This document shows, piece after piece, positions 36,020 to 44,546 of a stretch of 64,000 nt of DNA; within the stretch, counting starts at the first letter, position 1, and each line of letters begins with the position of its first letter. The notes under the pieces were generated by a model. The model did no database searches and was not told the origin of the DNA. It was given only the letters and a program-made list of their open reading frames with translations. Both the position numbers and the translations under genes were made by a program. The DNA lies in contig NZ_JAERRJ010000007.1 in NCBI RefSeq assembly GCF_016741815.1, positions 455,389 through 519,388 of the forward strand, read 5' to 3'. This DNA comes from Nocardia acididurans (GTDB lineage Bacteria; Actinomycetota; Actinomycetes; Mycobacteriales; Mycobacteriaceae).

Positions 36020-37426
36020 ATGAGGACCAGGACATTCGCGGCCCGGATGACGCGGTGGTGCGTCGTGCCGATCAGCGCGCTCACGGCAGTCATGGCACTG
36101 GCGACCCCGGCGGGTGCCGAACCGGACGCGCCGGCCACCCCGGCGATCGAGGCGGTGCGGGTGGTGCCGCTGCCGCCGGAACTGGATCCCGGCTTCTACA
36201 ATCCGCCCGCCGAGGTGGTCGCGGCCACCGCGCCGGGCGCGGTCATCAAGGCGCGGCAGGTGAATGTCGCCAACTTCGGCATCATTCCGCTGAACGTGGA
36301 CGCCTGGCAGGTGTCCTACCGCTCCAACGACAGCCGGGACGAGCCGATCGCGGCCGTGGCGACGCTCATCAAACCGCGTGGCACGGCGGCGAATCCGCGC
36401 AAGCTGCTGTCGGTGCAGATCGCCGAGGACTCCACCCAGGGCTACTGCAGCCCCTCCTATGCGCTGCAACATCTTTCGGTGTCGACCTTCGTGGGCCAGA
36501 TCGTCGCGCCCGCCGAATTCCTGTTCGCGCAGGCGGCCCTGCAGCGTGGCGAGGCGGTCGTGATCCCCGATCATCAGGGGCCGAACTCCGCGTACGCGGC
36601 CGGTCCGCTGGGCGGGCGCATCACCCTGGACGGCATTCGCGCCGCGACCTCGTTCGCGCCGCTCGAGGTGGGCGCCGACTCGCCGGTCGCCATGTACGGC
36701 TACTCGGGCGGTTCCATGCCGACCATGCACGCGGCCGAACTGCACAAAACCTATGCGCCGGAACTGAATATCGTCGGCGCGGCGTCCGGCGGCACGGGCG
36801 CGGACCTCGGCGCGGCCCTGCTCATGGCCAACAACCAGGCCACCTCCGGACTGGTCTTCGGCGCGGTGACCGGCCTCGCCCGCGAGTACCCGGAATTCGA
36901 TGCCCTGCTGGATCAGAAGCTCAATCCGCTCGGCCAGGTCCTGCGCGCGGTGAAAGCCCCACTCTGCGTGCAGTATCAGACGGCGCTGCTGCCGTTCCTG
37001 AATATCACCGGCCTGATCAACAGTCCGGACCCGTTGCGCGAACCGGCGGTTCAGGCCATGCTCGAGGACACCCGCCTGGGTAAGACCCTGCCCGATATGC
37101 CGCTGTTCATCTGGCACTCGCAGTGGGACGAGATCCTCCCGCTGGCCGCGGCCAACCAGATGGTCGACACCTACTGCAAGGATCCCGCCGCCCAGGTCAC
37201 CTACACCCGTGACGGCGCGAGCGAGCACGTCGTCGCCGAGGTGGTCGGCGGACCCGCCGCCCTCATGTGGCTCTTCGACCGCCTCGACGGCGTCGCCGCG
37301 CCGCAGGGCTGCTCCACCACCGATATGCCCACCATGCTCGGCACCCCGGGCGAGCTCGACATGATCGCGAAGACCCTCGGCGAGACCGTCGCCTCCTTCT
37401 TCGGCAAGCCGATCGGCGCGGCCTGA
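36020..37426 (+). CDS. Secretory lipase (LIP family)
   Basis: The product has 468 residues with a signal peptide (CVVPISALTAVMALATPAGA, cleavage before EPDA). The alpha/beta hydrolase domain carries the nucleophile elbow GYSGGS, then a candidate acid and His in WHSQWDEILP and GASEHVV. It matches the fungal/actinobacterial secretory lipase family that cleaves triacylglycerol or other esters outside the cell. A terminator-like hairpin follows 22 nt after the stop. Regulation by the upstream inverted repeats is likely. Confidence 0.88.
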   Translation: MRTRTFAARMTRWCVVPISALTAVMALATPAGAEPDAPATPAIEAVRVVPLPPELDPGFYNPPAEVVAATAPGAVIKARQVNVANFGIIPLNVDAWQVSYRSNDSRDEPIAAVATLIKPRGTAANPRKLLSVQIAEDSTQGYCSPSYALQHLSVSTFVGQIVAPAEFLFAQAALQRGEAVVIPDHQGPNSAYAAGPLGGRITLDGIRAATSFAPLEVGADSPVAMYGYSGGSMPTMHAAELHKTYAPELNIVGAASGGTGADLGAALLMANNQATSGLVFGAVTGLAREYPEFDALLDQKLNPLGQVLRAVKAPLCVQYQTALLPFLNITGLINSPDPLREPAVQAMLEDTRLGKTLPDMPLFIWHSQWDEILPLAAANQMVDTYCKDPAAQVTYTRDGASEHVVAEVVGGPAALMWLFDRLDGVAAPQGCSTTDMPTMLGTPGELDMIAKTLGETVASFFGKPIGAA

Positions 37427-37447
37427 CCCGCCGACCTCCTCGTCACC

Positions 37448-37482
37448 ACCGAACCCCAGCCGCAATCCGGTTGGGGTTCGGT
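37448..37482 (+). terminator. Hairpin terminator after the lipase gene
   Basis: A 15-bp stem with one mismatch pairs 37448-37462 with 37468-37482 across a loop of about five bases, followed by CGTTTCC. It lies between the lipase stop and the AraC gene. Confidence 0.8.
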
Positions 37483-37521
37483 CGTTTCCGGGGTATGCCG
37501 CGGCCCGGCTAGACTCGCGCG

Positions 37522-38304
37522 ATGGGCGCCGACGACACGAACGCCGGTGCGCAAGCCTCCACCGCGGCCGGTCCCGAGTGGTCGGGCACCGCGCTGCTGC
37601 GACCGGGACTGCTGCTGCTCGACGTCGACATCGGCACGGCCGCACCGCATTCCCATCACACCGTGCAGATCATGGTGGCCCGCGACGGCGAGTTCGTCCT
37701 GGCCGACGCCTCCGGGCGGTCGATGCGCACGCACGCGGCCGTCGTTCCGCCCGATCGGGTGCACGCCATACCCGAGAGCCGCGCCCGCGGGCTGATCATC
37801 CACGTCGATCCGGAATCGGCCGACGGACGGCGTCTGATCGACCTGGTCGAGGCCGCCGATGCGGTCGGTGCCTGGTGCCGTGCGGGCGCGGGCGTCGCCG
37901 AGAGCCCGGAGTGGTTCCGCGACGGGGAATTCCGACCGGCACTCGTCACCGGGTCCGCCCGCCCGCATCATCCAGCCGTGGCCCGGGCGCTCGCTGTACT
38001 CGGCGAGCGCGCCGCGCGTGGGCCGGTCCGGCTCGCCGACCTGGCTCGCGAGGTGCATCTGTCGGAAAGCCGGTTGGCACACCTGTTCACCAGCGAGATG
38101 GGGTTGCCGCTGCGGCCCTATGTGCGCTGGGTGCGGCTGCTGCGCGCGGTGGAGCTCGTCGCGGCCGGGCACACGTTCACCGCGGCCGCGCACGGCGCCG
38201 GTTTCAGCGACAGCGCTCATCTGAACCGGGTGTGCCGCAGCATGTTCGGTTCGGCGCCATCCCAATTCGATGGCATTCGGTGGCTCGACGAGCAGGATTC
38301 GTAG
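37522..38304 (+). CDS. AraC-family regulator
   Basis: The product has 260 residues. An N-terminal cupin-like sensor (HSHHTVQIMVARDGEFVLAD) precedes a C-terminal AraC/XylS domain with two helix-turn-helices (VRLADLAREVHLSESRLAHL and HTFTAAAHGAGFSDSAHLNR, then CRSMFGSAPSQFDGI). It has its own start after the lipase terminator. The inducer and target are unknown. Confidence 0.88.
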   Translation: MGADDTNAGAQASTAAGPEWSGTALLRPGLLLLDVDIGTAAPHSHHTVQIMVARDGEFVLADASGRSMRTHAAVVPPDRVHAIPESRARGLIIHVDPESADGRRLIDLVEAADAVGAWCRAGAGVAESPEWFRDGEFRPALVTGSARPHHPAVARALAVLGERAARGPVRLADLAREVHLSESRLAHLFTSEMGLPLRPYVRWVRLLRAVELVAAGHTFTAAAHGAGFSDSAHLNRVCRSMFGSAPSQFDGIRWLDEQDS

Positions 38305-38389
38305 CGCAGCAGGTTTGTTCAAGGCGGATGCGGCCAGGTGGGGCGATGCTGATCGCGACACAGTCGACCGACCGCCGGAGGTGCCGATC

Positions 38390-38758
38390 ATGGCCGCCAT
38401 GCCATCCCATATCCGAACCGCTTTCGAGTCCGAATTACACAGGGCACGAACAACTTCCGACCTCGACGAGATGTGGCGCGCGCTGGAGCGCGCGCACATC
38501 CTGTCGCAGCGGTGGCCGTGGCCGCACACCCGCGCCCACTGGCACATGTTCAGCCTCGCGCTGCGTACCCGGGACCGCCGCGAAGCCCTCGGACAGGCGG
38601 TGCGCCTGTCGGGAGCGGGGCTGGCTTCGTCGCTGGGGCGGGTGCCGATCGGCAATACCGGGCGCGCCACGGTGGGAATCATGACGCCCATGCCCATTCC
38701 GGATGATCTCGCGCGCATCCTGGGCGAGCCGGCGCCGGGCGGAGTCACTCGAGGCTAG
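38390..38758 (+). CDS. DUF3703 family protein
   Basis: The product has 122 residues. The Trp/His-rich core RAHILSQRWPWPHTRAHWHM and the segment GLASSLGRVPIGNTGRATVG match the DUF3703 family of small cytoplasmic proteins found in actinomycetes and proteobacteria. The four histidines could bind a metal. ATG 38390 has GGAG nine bases upstream. Function unknown; it precedes the thiolase operon but is separated by the direct repeats at 38763-38832. Confidence 0.75.
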   Translation: MAAMPSHIRTAFESELHRARTTSDLDEMWRALERAHILSQRWPWPHTRAHWHMFSLALRTRDRREALGQAVRLSGAGLASSLGRVPIGNTGRATVGIMTPMPIPDDLARILGEPAPGGVTRG

Positions 38759-38762
38759 GTAC

Positions 38763-38832
38763 AAGTGAACTTCCGATAGGTGGTCATTGACACGAACAGC
38801 GTCTGATGCTTCATTAAGTGAACCTCCGATAG
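38763..38832 (+). promoter_or_regulatory. 17-bp direct repeats upstream of the thiolase operon
   Basis: AAGTGAACTTCCGATAG (38763-38779) recurs as AAGTGAACCTCCGATAG (38816-38832), 16 of 17 bases identical and 53 bp apart. The second copy ends 20 nt before the thiolase ATG, close to its ribosome binding site. This is the pattern of two binding sites for one regulator, perhaps the tandem TetR protein encoded at the end of the operon. Confidence 0.6.
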
Positions 38833-38852
38833 CCATCTTCAGGAGTTGAGCC

Positions 38853-40037
38853 ATGACAGCAAGGACGCTCGTCGCGGGTGTGGGAATGATCCCGTTCACC
38901 ACCCCGCGCACCTCCGGGACCTATGACGTGATGGGCGAACGCGCGGTGCGCGCGGCGCTCGACGATGCGGGCCTGGACTACACCCGCATCCAGCAGGCGT
39001 ATGTGGGCTGGGTGTACGGCGATTCGACCTCCGGGCAGGCGGCGCTGTACCGGGTCGGCACCACCGGGATCCCCGTCGTCAACGTCAACAACAACTGTTC
39101 GACCGGATCGTCGGCGCTGTTCCTGGCCCGCCAGGCCATCGAGCACGGCGTCGCCGATGTGGTGCTGGCGCTGGACTTCGAGCAGATGCAGCGCGGCGCG
39201 CTGGCGCTGGCCTTCACTGATCGGCCGACGCCCATGGACAGCTTCGGGCAGGTCGTCGCGCGGGTGCAGGAGCCCAGCGACGCACCGTTCGCCGCACAGT
39301 ATTTCGGCGGCGCGGGCCGCGAGTACGCGCAGCGGTACGGGATGGATCCGGCGGTCTTCGCACAGATCGCGGTGAAGGCCCGCCGGCACGCGGCCAACAA
39401 TCCGTACGCCGTGTTCCGCGATCCGGTGACCGTCGAGGAGGTGCTCGGCTCGCCGCACATCTACGGCCCGCTCACCCGGCTGCAGTGCTGCCCGCCCACC
39501 TGCGGCGCGGCCGCGGCGGTGCTGGTGAGCGAGGAGTACGCGCGGGCGCACGGCCTGAAAACCGATGTGGCCGTCGCCGCGCAGGCCATGACCACCGATT
39601 CGGCGGCCACCTTCAGCGGCGATTCCATGGTGCGGATCGTGGGCTACGACATGGCCCGCACTGCGGCGCTGCGGGTGTACGAACAGGCGGGCGTCGGCCC
39701 CGAGGACATCCGGGTCGTGGAGTTGCACGACTGCTTCACCACCAACGAACTGCTCACCTACGAGGCGCTGGGGCTCACAGCCGAGGGGACCGCGGAGAAG
39801 TTCATCGCCGACGGGGACAACACCTACGGCGGGCGGGTGGTCACCAATCCGTCGGGCGGGCTGCTGTCCAAGGGGCATCCGCTGGGCGCGACCGGGCTGG
39901 CGCAGTGCGCGGAACTGGTGTGGCAGTTGCGCGGACAGGCCGGGGATCGGCAGGTGCAGGGCGTGAATCTGGCGCTGCAGCACAATATCGGGCTCGGCGG
40001 CGCGGCCGTGGTGACCCTCTACGAGAAGGTGGGCTGA
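38853..40037 (+). CDS. Thiolase / lipid-transfer protein (SCP-x thiolase-like)
   Basis: The product has 394 residues. It belongs to the SCP-x/Ltp branch of the thiolase superfamily: the active-site Cys in VNNNCSTGSSALFLA, the ELHDCFTTNELLTYE segment and the C-terminal GGLLSKGHPLGATGLAQ with its catalytic His. It cleaves or forms beta-keto or beta-hydroxy acyl-CoA, as in side-chain degradation of sterols or branched fatty acids. AGGAG precedes the ATG. It is the first gene of a four-gene cluster with two MaoC-fold proteins and an SDR. Confidence 0.88.
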   Translation: MTARTLVAGVGMIPFTTPRTSGTYDVMGERAVRAALDDAGLDYTRIQQAYVGWVYGDSTSGQAALYRVGTTGIPVVNVNNNCSTGSSALFLARQAIEHGVADVVLALDFEQMQRGALALAFTDRPTPMDSFGQVVARVQEPSDAPFAAQYFGGAGREYAQRYGMDPAVFAQIAVKARRHAANNPYAVFRDPVTVEEVLGSPHIYGPLTRLQCCPPTCGAAAAVLVSEEYARAHGLKTDVAVAAQAMTTDSAATFSGDSMVRIVGYDMARTAALRVYEQAGVGPEDIRVVELHDCFTTNELLTYEALGLTAEGTAEKFIADGDNTYGGRVVTNPSGGLLSKGHPLGATGLAQCAELVWQLRGQAGDRQVQGVNLALQHNIGLGGAAVVTLYEKVG

Positions 40038-40041
40038 GGCA

Positions 40042-40500
40042 ATGTCGTTGGACCCCACCATCATCGGGACCGAGACGCCGCCGGTGCGGCTCACCGTCGA
40101 CGCCGGACGGCTGCGGTTCTTCGCCAAGGCCATCGGTGAGACGAATCCGATCTTCACCGATGAGAAGGCCGCGAAAGCCGCTGGGCACGACCGGCTTCCG
40201 GTGCCGCCGACCTTCCTGTTCGCCATCGAGCTGGAGCAGCCGGACTCGTTCGCCTGGCTGGCGAAGCTGGGCGTGGATCTGCGCCGGATCCTGCACGGCG
40301 AACAGCGGTTCACCTATCACTCGGTGGCGCACGCCGGTGACACGGTGATCGCCCGCTCGCGGATCAGCGACGTCTACAGCCGCAAGGGGGGCGCGCTGGA
40401 GTTCCTGGTCAAGGACACCGCCGTCACCCGCGAGGACGGCAGCGCGGTCGCCGACCTGACCTCGGTCATCGTCATCCGCCGGATCGGAGGCGGGGAATGA
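40042..40500 (+). CDS. MaoC-like dehydratase, N-terminal (FAS1-type) domain protein
   Basis: The product has 152 residues. It has a hot-dog fold with RFFAKAIGETNPIFTDEKAA and VPPTFLFAIE, typical of the MaoC_dehydrat_N family (HadA/HadC-like, non-catalytic). Such subunits pair with a catalytic MaoC partner, which is the next gene. It starts five bases after the thiolase stop, and its own stop overlaps the next ATG (ATGA). Confidence 0.87.
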   Translation: MSLDPTIIGTETPPVRLTVDAGRLRFFAKAIGETNPIFTDEKAAKAAGHDRLPVPPTFLFAIELEQPDSFAWLAKLGVDLRRILHGEQRFTYHSVAHAGDTVIARSRISDVYSRKGGALEFLVKDTAVTREDGSAVADLTSVIVIRRIGGGE

Positions 40501-40910
40501 GCACCGGCACAGGAGAATTCACGGTCGGATCCACGCTGCCGCCGCTGGCGGCCGGACGGATCACCCGCACCACGCTGGCCCTGTTCGCCGGGGCGTCGGG
40601 CGATCACAATCCGATGCACATCGATATCGACTTCGCCCGCTCGGCCGGGCTCGGTGACGTGTTCGCGCACGGCATGCTGTCGATGGCGTTCCTCGGGCGG
40701 CTGCTCACCGATTGGTTCGCGCCCGAGGCGATCCTGTCCTACGGGGTGCGCTTCGGGGCCATCACGCCGGTGCTGGCCGAACCCACCGCCACCGCGACGG
40801 TTGCCGCCATCGAGGAGGTGGACGGGGAGCGCCGCGCCACCCTCGAGCTGGCCGTCACCCTGCCCGACGGCACCGTCACCCTCACCGGCTCGGCCGTCGT
40901 CGCGCTGTAA
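40497..40910 (+). CDS. MaoC-like enoyl-CoA hydratase/dehydratase (catalytic subunit)
   Basis: The product has 137 residues with the hydratase-2 motif in FAGASGDHNPMHIDIDFA (catalytic Asp and His) and FAHGMLSMAFLGRLL. It probably forms a heterodimer with the preceding N-terminal-type subunit and adds or removes water at a 2-enoyl thioester. The overlap ATGA implies equal production of both. Confidence 0.88.
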   Translation: MSTGTGEFTVGSTLPPLAAGRITRTTLALFAGASGDHNPMHIDIDFARSAGLGDVFAHGMLSMAFLGRLLTDWFAPEAILSYGVRFGAITPVLAEPTATATVAAIEEVDGERRATLELAVTLPDGTVTLTGSAVVAL

Positions 40911-40937
40911 CCCTTTACCGGACAAGGATATTCACCC

Positions 40938-41768
40938 ATGGGAAATCTGGACAACAAGGTCGCCGTCGTCACCGGATCGGGGCGCGGCATCGGCCGGGAG
41001 ATCGCGCTCAAGTTCGCCGCGCAGGGCGCGCGGGTCGTGGTCAACGATCTGGACGCCGACCCGGCCAAGGAGACCGTCGCCGCCATCGAGGCGCTCGGCG
41101 GGCGGGCGGTCGCGGTGCCGGGCAGCGTCACCGACGGCGATTTCGCGCAGCGGTTCATCGGCACGGCCGTGGACGCGTTCGGCGGGCTCGACATCATCGT
41201 CAACAATGCGGGCTACACCTGGGATTCGGTAATCCAGAAGATGACCGACGAACAATGGGACGCCATCCTCGACGTGCACCTCAAGGCCCCGTTCCAGATC
41301 CTGCGCGCCGCCCAGCCGGTGATCGCGGGACTGGTCAAGCAGGCCAGGGAGGCGGGTGCGGCGGTGCCCTGCCGCAAGGTCGTGAACATCTCCTCCATGG
41401 CGGGCACGGGCGGCAATGCGGGACAGGCGAACTACTCCGCGGCCAAGGCGGGCGCGCTCGGGCTGACCCGCGCGCTCGCCAAGGAGTGGGGCCGCTACAA
41501 CGTGACCGTGAACGCGGTCGCGTTCGGGCTCATCAAGACCCGGCTCACCGCCGCGCCCGCCGACGGATCCAGCACGATCGACATCCAGGGCCGGGAGCTG
41601 AAGGTGGGCGTCAATCCCGACCTGCTCGCGGCCATGGAACATATGATCCCGCTGGGCCGTGCGGGCACACCGGCCGAAGCGGCGGGCGCCGTATACCTGC
41701 TGTGCACACCGGAATCCGACTATGTCAGCGGGCAGACGCTCATCTGCGGCGGCGGATTCACCATCTGA
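40938..41768 (+). CDS. Short-chain dehydrogenase/reductase (3-oxoacyl/3-hydroxyacyl-thioester type)
   Basis: The product has 276 residues. The NAD(P) motif is TGSGRGIGREIA, followed by NNAGYTWDSV, the catalytic Ser in VVNISSMAGTGG and YSAAK. The C-terminal GGGFTI end is typical of FabG-like SDRs. It would interconvert 3-hydroxyacyl- and 3-ketoacyl thioesters, completing with the hydratase and thiolase a beta-oxidation-like set that lacks an acyl-CoA dehydrogenase. Confidence 0.9.
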   Translation: MGNLDNKVAVVTGSGRGIGREIALKFAAQGARVVVNDLDADPAKETVAAIEALGGRAVAVPGSVTDGDFAQRFIGTAVDAFGGLDIIVNNAGYTWDSVIQKMTDEQWDAILDVHLKAPFQILRAAQPVIAGLVKQAREAGAAVPCRKVVNISSMAGTGGNAGQANYSAAKAGALGLTRALAKEWGRYNVTVNAVAFGLIKTRLTAAPADGSSTIDIQGRELKVGVNPDLLAAMEHMIPLGRAGTPAEAAGAVYLLCTPESDYVSGQTLICGGGFTI

Positions 41769-41861
41769 GATCCGGCGGGCGACGGCACGGTCGCACCGGC
41801 GTGCACGGATCGGCCGGATGCTCGCTGTAGCCTGTCGCGAGACGATCATGAGGAGGTGCGG

Positions 41862-43049
41862 GTGACCGCGAGCCGGACCCGGCGGCCGGAGCGCCCGGCT
41901 CGCGGCACCCGCCCCGCCAACCGCCGCGAGCTGATCATCGCGGCGGCGACCGAACTCTATCTGCGCGACGGGTACGCGGCGGTGGCGATGAAGGATGTCG
42001 CCGACGCCGTCGCCATCGGGCCCTCCGCACTGTACCGGCACTTCTCCGGTAAGCAGGATCTGCTGTATGCCGTTGTCGCCGAGGCACTCCGGACCGTGGA
42101 AGCGGTGCTCGACGAACTGCTCGCCGACCCCGCGGCGGATCCGGCCGACGCCCTCGCGGCCACCATGCTGGCACATCGCGGGGTCGGGGTGATCTGGCGT
42201 TCCGAATCCCGGCACCTGGGCCGGGACGCGCGCACCGAACTGCGCCGGCAGCTGCGCGGAATCGTCGCGCGGCTCACCGAGATTCAGCGACTCCGGCGGC
42301 CCGAGCTGGATCCGGCGCAGGCCGAATACCTGGCCTGGTGCCTGCTGGCCGTCACCACCAGCGTCTCCTACCATCACCTCGAGCTCCCGGCGGACCGCTT
42401 CCTCCGGCTCATCGCCGATCTCTCCCGCGCCGCAACCGCCGTCGCCCTGCCGCCGCTGAGCCCGGCCGCCCGCCACGAACCCGCGCCCGCCTGGTCTCCC
42501 AACCGCCGCGAGGCCATCCTGCGCGCCGCCACCCGTCTGTTCGCCCGCGACGGCTTCACCAGCGTCGGCATCGAGGACATCGGGGCGGCCGTCGGCATCG
42601 CGGGTCCCAGCGTCTACAACCACTTCTCCAGCAAATCCGACATCCTCACCGCCGCCATGCTGCGCGGCAACGACCTGCTGCGCGCCGATATGATCCGCCG
42701 CCTCGACCGCGCCCGCGACGCCGCCGACGCGGCGGACAGCCTCATCACCAGCTACTGCGCCTTCGCCATGGACTACCCCGATCTCATCCGTCTGCTCGTC
42801 TCCGAGATCGACCAGCTCCCCCCGGACGACCGCCATGACTCCCGCGTCGCCCAGCACGCCTACATCGACGAATGGTCCCAGCTGCTGCGTGAACTCCATC
42901 CCGCCTGGGACCCGACCGAAACCCGCATCCGCGTCCACGCGGCCCTCACGGTGGTCAACGACACCGCCGCCACCGCGCACCTGCGCGCCCTCGAGAACAT
43001 CGGCACGGCGGCCGTCGCCGTCTGCCGGGCCCTGCTGCGCACCCGCTGA
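41862..43049 (+). CDS. Tandem TetR regulator (two TetR domains fused)
   Basis: The product has 395 residues. Two separate helix-turn-helices are visible: one near residues 25-65 (LIIAAATELYLRDGYAAVAM then AIGPSALYRHFSGKQD) and a second near 215-255 (AILRAATRLFARDGFTSVGI then GIAGPSVYNHFSSKSD), each followed by its own helical domain. GTG 41862 has AGGAGG five bases upstream. A monomer could act like a conventional dimer. It follows the SDR gene and probably controls the thiolase operon, for which the 38763-38832 repeats are a candidate site. Confidence 0.88.
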   Translation: MTASRTRRPERPARGTRPANRRELIIAAATELYLRDGYAAVAMKDVADAVAIGPSALYRHFSGKQDLLYAVVAEALRTVEAVLDELLADPAADPADALAATMLAHRGVGVIWRSESRHLGRDARTELRRQLRGIVARLTEIQRLRRPELDPAQAEYLAWCLLAVTTSVSYHHLELPADRFLRLIADLSRAATAVALPPLSPAARHEPAPAWSPNRREAILRAATRLFARDGFTSVGIEDIGAAVGIAGPSVYNHFSSKSDILTAAMLRGNDLLRADMIRRLDRARDAADAADSLITSYCAFAMDYPDLIRLLVSEIDQLPPDDRHDSRVAQHAYIDEWSQLLRELHPAWDPTETRIRVHAALTVVNDTAATAHLRALENIGTAAVAVCRALLRTR

Positions 43050-43089
43050 GCACGCGGTATGTCCGCTGACCTGTGACGCCGATCATGAG

Positions 43090-43135
43090 GATTGCGCGAA
43101 TCTCGGAGGTGGCGTACCGTCGGATTGTCGCAATC
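43090..43135 (+). promoter_or_regulatory. Repeated operator-like sites upstream of the accessory rho
   Basis: GATTgcgcgAATC (43090-43102) and GATTGtcgCAATC (43123-43135) are inverted repeats 33 bp apart, and both continue TCTCG, so they are also direct repeats. They lie in the 240-nt region before rho. A regulator binding two turns-in-phase sites would explain them. Confidence 0.45.
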
Positions 43136-43289
43136 TCGCGGACGTAGGTCGACCGTAGTCCCTCCCCCGAGATTTCTTCCCTCCCGAGTTCGGAACCCGC
43201 CGGTGCAGCAGTGCTCCCGTGCCTGTCCACTCGGAATCTCCCGCGGCTCAGCCGCTTTCCTCAACTCTGCGTTCCGAAGGAGCACCCTC

Positions 43290-44438
43290 ATGACAACACT
43301 GGAGCCGACACCGGCCCTCGAAACCATCGAAACCCTGGTTCCCGCAACGGGAATCCTCGACCTCAGCGGTCAGAACGCCGCCCTGCGCCGGGACGGATAC
43401 CTGCCCGGCCCCGGCGACATCCATGTTCCGAACCGCCTGATCCGTGAACACGGCCTGCGCCGCGGCGATCTGGTCGCCGGGCTCGCGCAGCCGAATACCA
43501 AGGGCGGCAAGCTTATTCCGCTCGTCCGCGTGGACACCGTGAACGGGCTGCCGCCTGCCGAGATCAAGTTCCGCCCGCGGTTCACCGAGCTGACGCCCAT
43601 CCACCCGAAGGAGCGCCTGCGGCTGGAGACCACGTCCGGCAAGCTCACCACCCGCGTCACCGACCTGATCATGCCCATCGGCAAGGGGCAGCGCGCCCTT
43701 GTCGTGGCCCCGCCCAAGGCGGGCAAAACCTCTGTGCTGCAGGCGATCGCGCACGGTATCGCCGCCAATCATCCTGAAGCGCACCTCATGCTCGTGCTGG
43801 TCGGCGAGCGCCCGGAAGAGGTCACCGACCTGTCCCGTGGCGTCCCCGCCGAGGTGATCGCCGCAACCTTCGACGACTCCCCCGCCCAGCAGACCGTACT
43901 CGCCGAACTGGCCGTCGAACGCGCCCAGCGCCTCGCCGAACAGGGCCGCGATGTCGTGATCCTGCTGGATTCCCTGACCCGCCTGGCTCGCGCCTACAAC
44001 CTCACCGGCCACACCTCGGGCCGAATCCTCTCCGGCGGAATGGATTCCGCCGCGCTGCTGCCCCCGAAGAAATTCCTCGGCACGGCCCGCAACTTCGAGG
44101 AGGGCGGCTCGGTCACCATCATCGCCACCGCCCTGGTCGAAACCGGCTCGCTCGCGGACACTCTCATCTTCGAGGAGTACAAGGGCACCGGCAACGCCGA
44201 ACTCAAGCTCGACCGCACGCTGGCGAGCCGGCAGCTGTTCCCCGCCGTCGATATCGCCCGATCCTCCACTCGCCGTGACGAATTGCTGTTCCACCCGGCC
44301 GAACGCCAGGCGGTCGACACGCTGCGCCGCACCCTGGCCGAACTCGACGACCAGCGCGCACTCGACCTGCTGCTCGACGGATTGCGCCGCACCGGCAGCA
44401 ATGCCGAGTTCCTGGCCAACATCATGCGCGGTAGGTGA
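43290..44438 (+). CDS. rho: Accessory transcription termination factor Rho (short form)
   Basis: The product has 382 residues. It has the RNA-binding core beginning near residue 15 (TGILDLSGQNAALRRDGYLP), Walker A PPKAGKTS at 141-148, Walker B VVILLDSLTRLARAYN and the Q/R-loop regions ending EFLANIMRGR. The usual actinobacterial Rho carries a long Arg/Asp-rich N-terminal insertion and exceeds 600 residues; this one has none. It is therefore likely a second paralogue. ATG 43290 has GAAGGAG. A strong hairpin follows. Confidence 0.9.
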   Translation: MTTLEPTPALETIETLVPATGILDLSGQNAALRRDGYLPGPGDIHVPNRLIREHGLRRGDLVAGLAQPNTKGGKLIPLVRVDTVNGLPPAEIKFRPRFTELTPIHPKERLRLETTSGKLTTRVTDLIMPIGKGQRALVVAPPKAGKTSVLQAIAHGIAANHPEAHLMLVLVGERPEEVTDLSRGVPAEVIAATFDDSPAQQTVLAELAVERAQRLAEQGRDVVILLDSLTRLARAYNLTGHTSGRILSGGMDSAALLPPKKFLGTARNFEEGGSVTIIATALVETGSLADTLIFEEYKGTGNAELKLDRTLASRQLFPAVDIARSSTRRDELLFHPAERQAVDTLRRTLAELDDQRALDLLLDGLRRTGSNAEFLANIMRGR

Positions 44439-44446
44439 CAGCGACC

Positions 44447-44481
44447 GAGCCCCCACCCGGCGCGGGGCCGGATGGGGGCTC
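44447..44481. terminator. Bidirectional hairpin between rho and katG
   Basis: Arms 44447-44461 and 44467-44481 pair over 15 bp with one mismatch. It sits 8 nt after the rho stop and 66 nt beyond the katG stop, and can terminate both convergent transcripts. Confidence 0.8.
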
Positions 44482-44546
44482 GTCAGCGACCGGAGGCCGG
44501 AAGTTGTTCAGCCTCGGTATTTTTCAGTCAGCGCGGTGCGTTCCGC

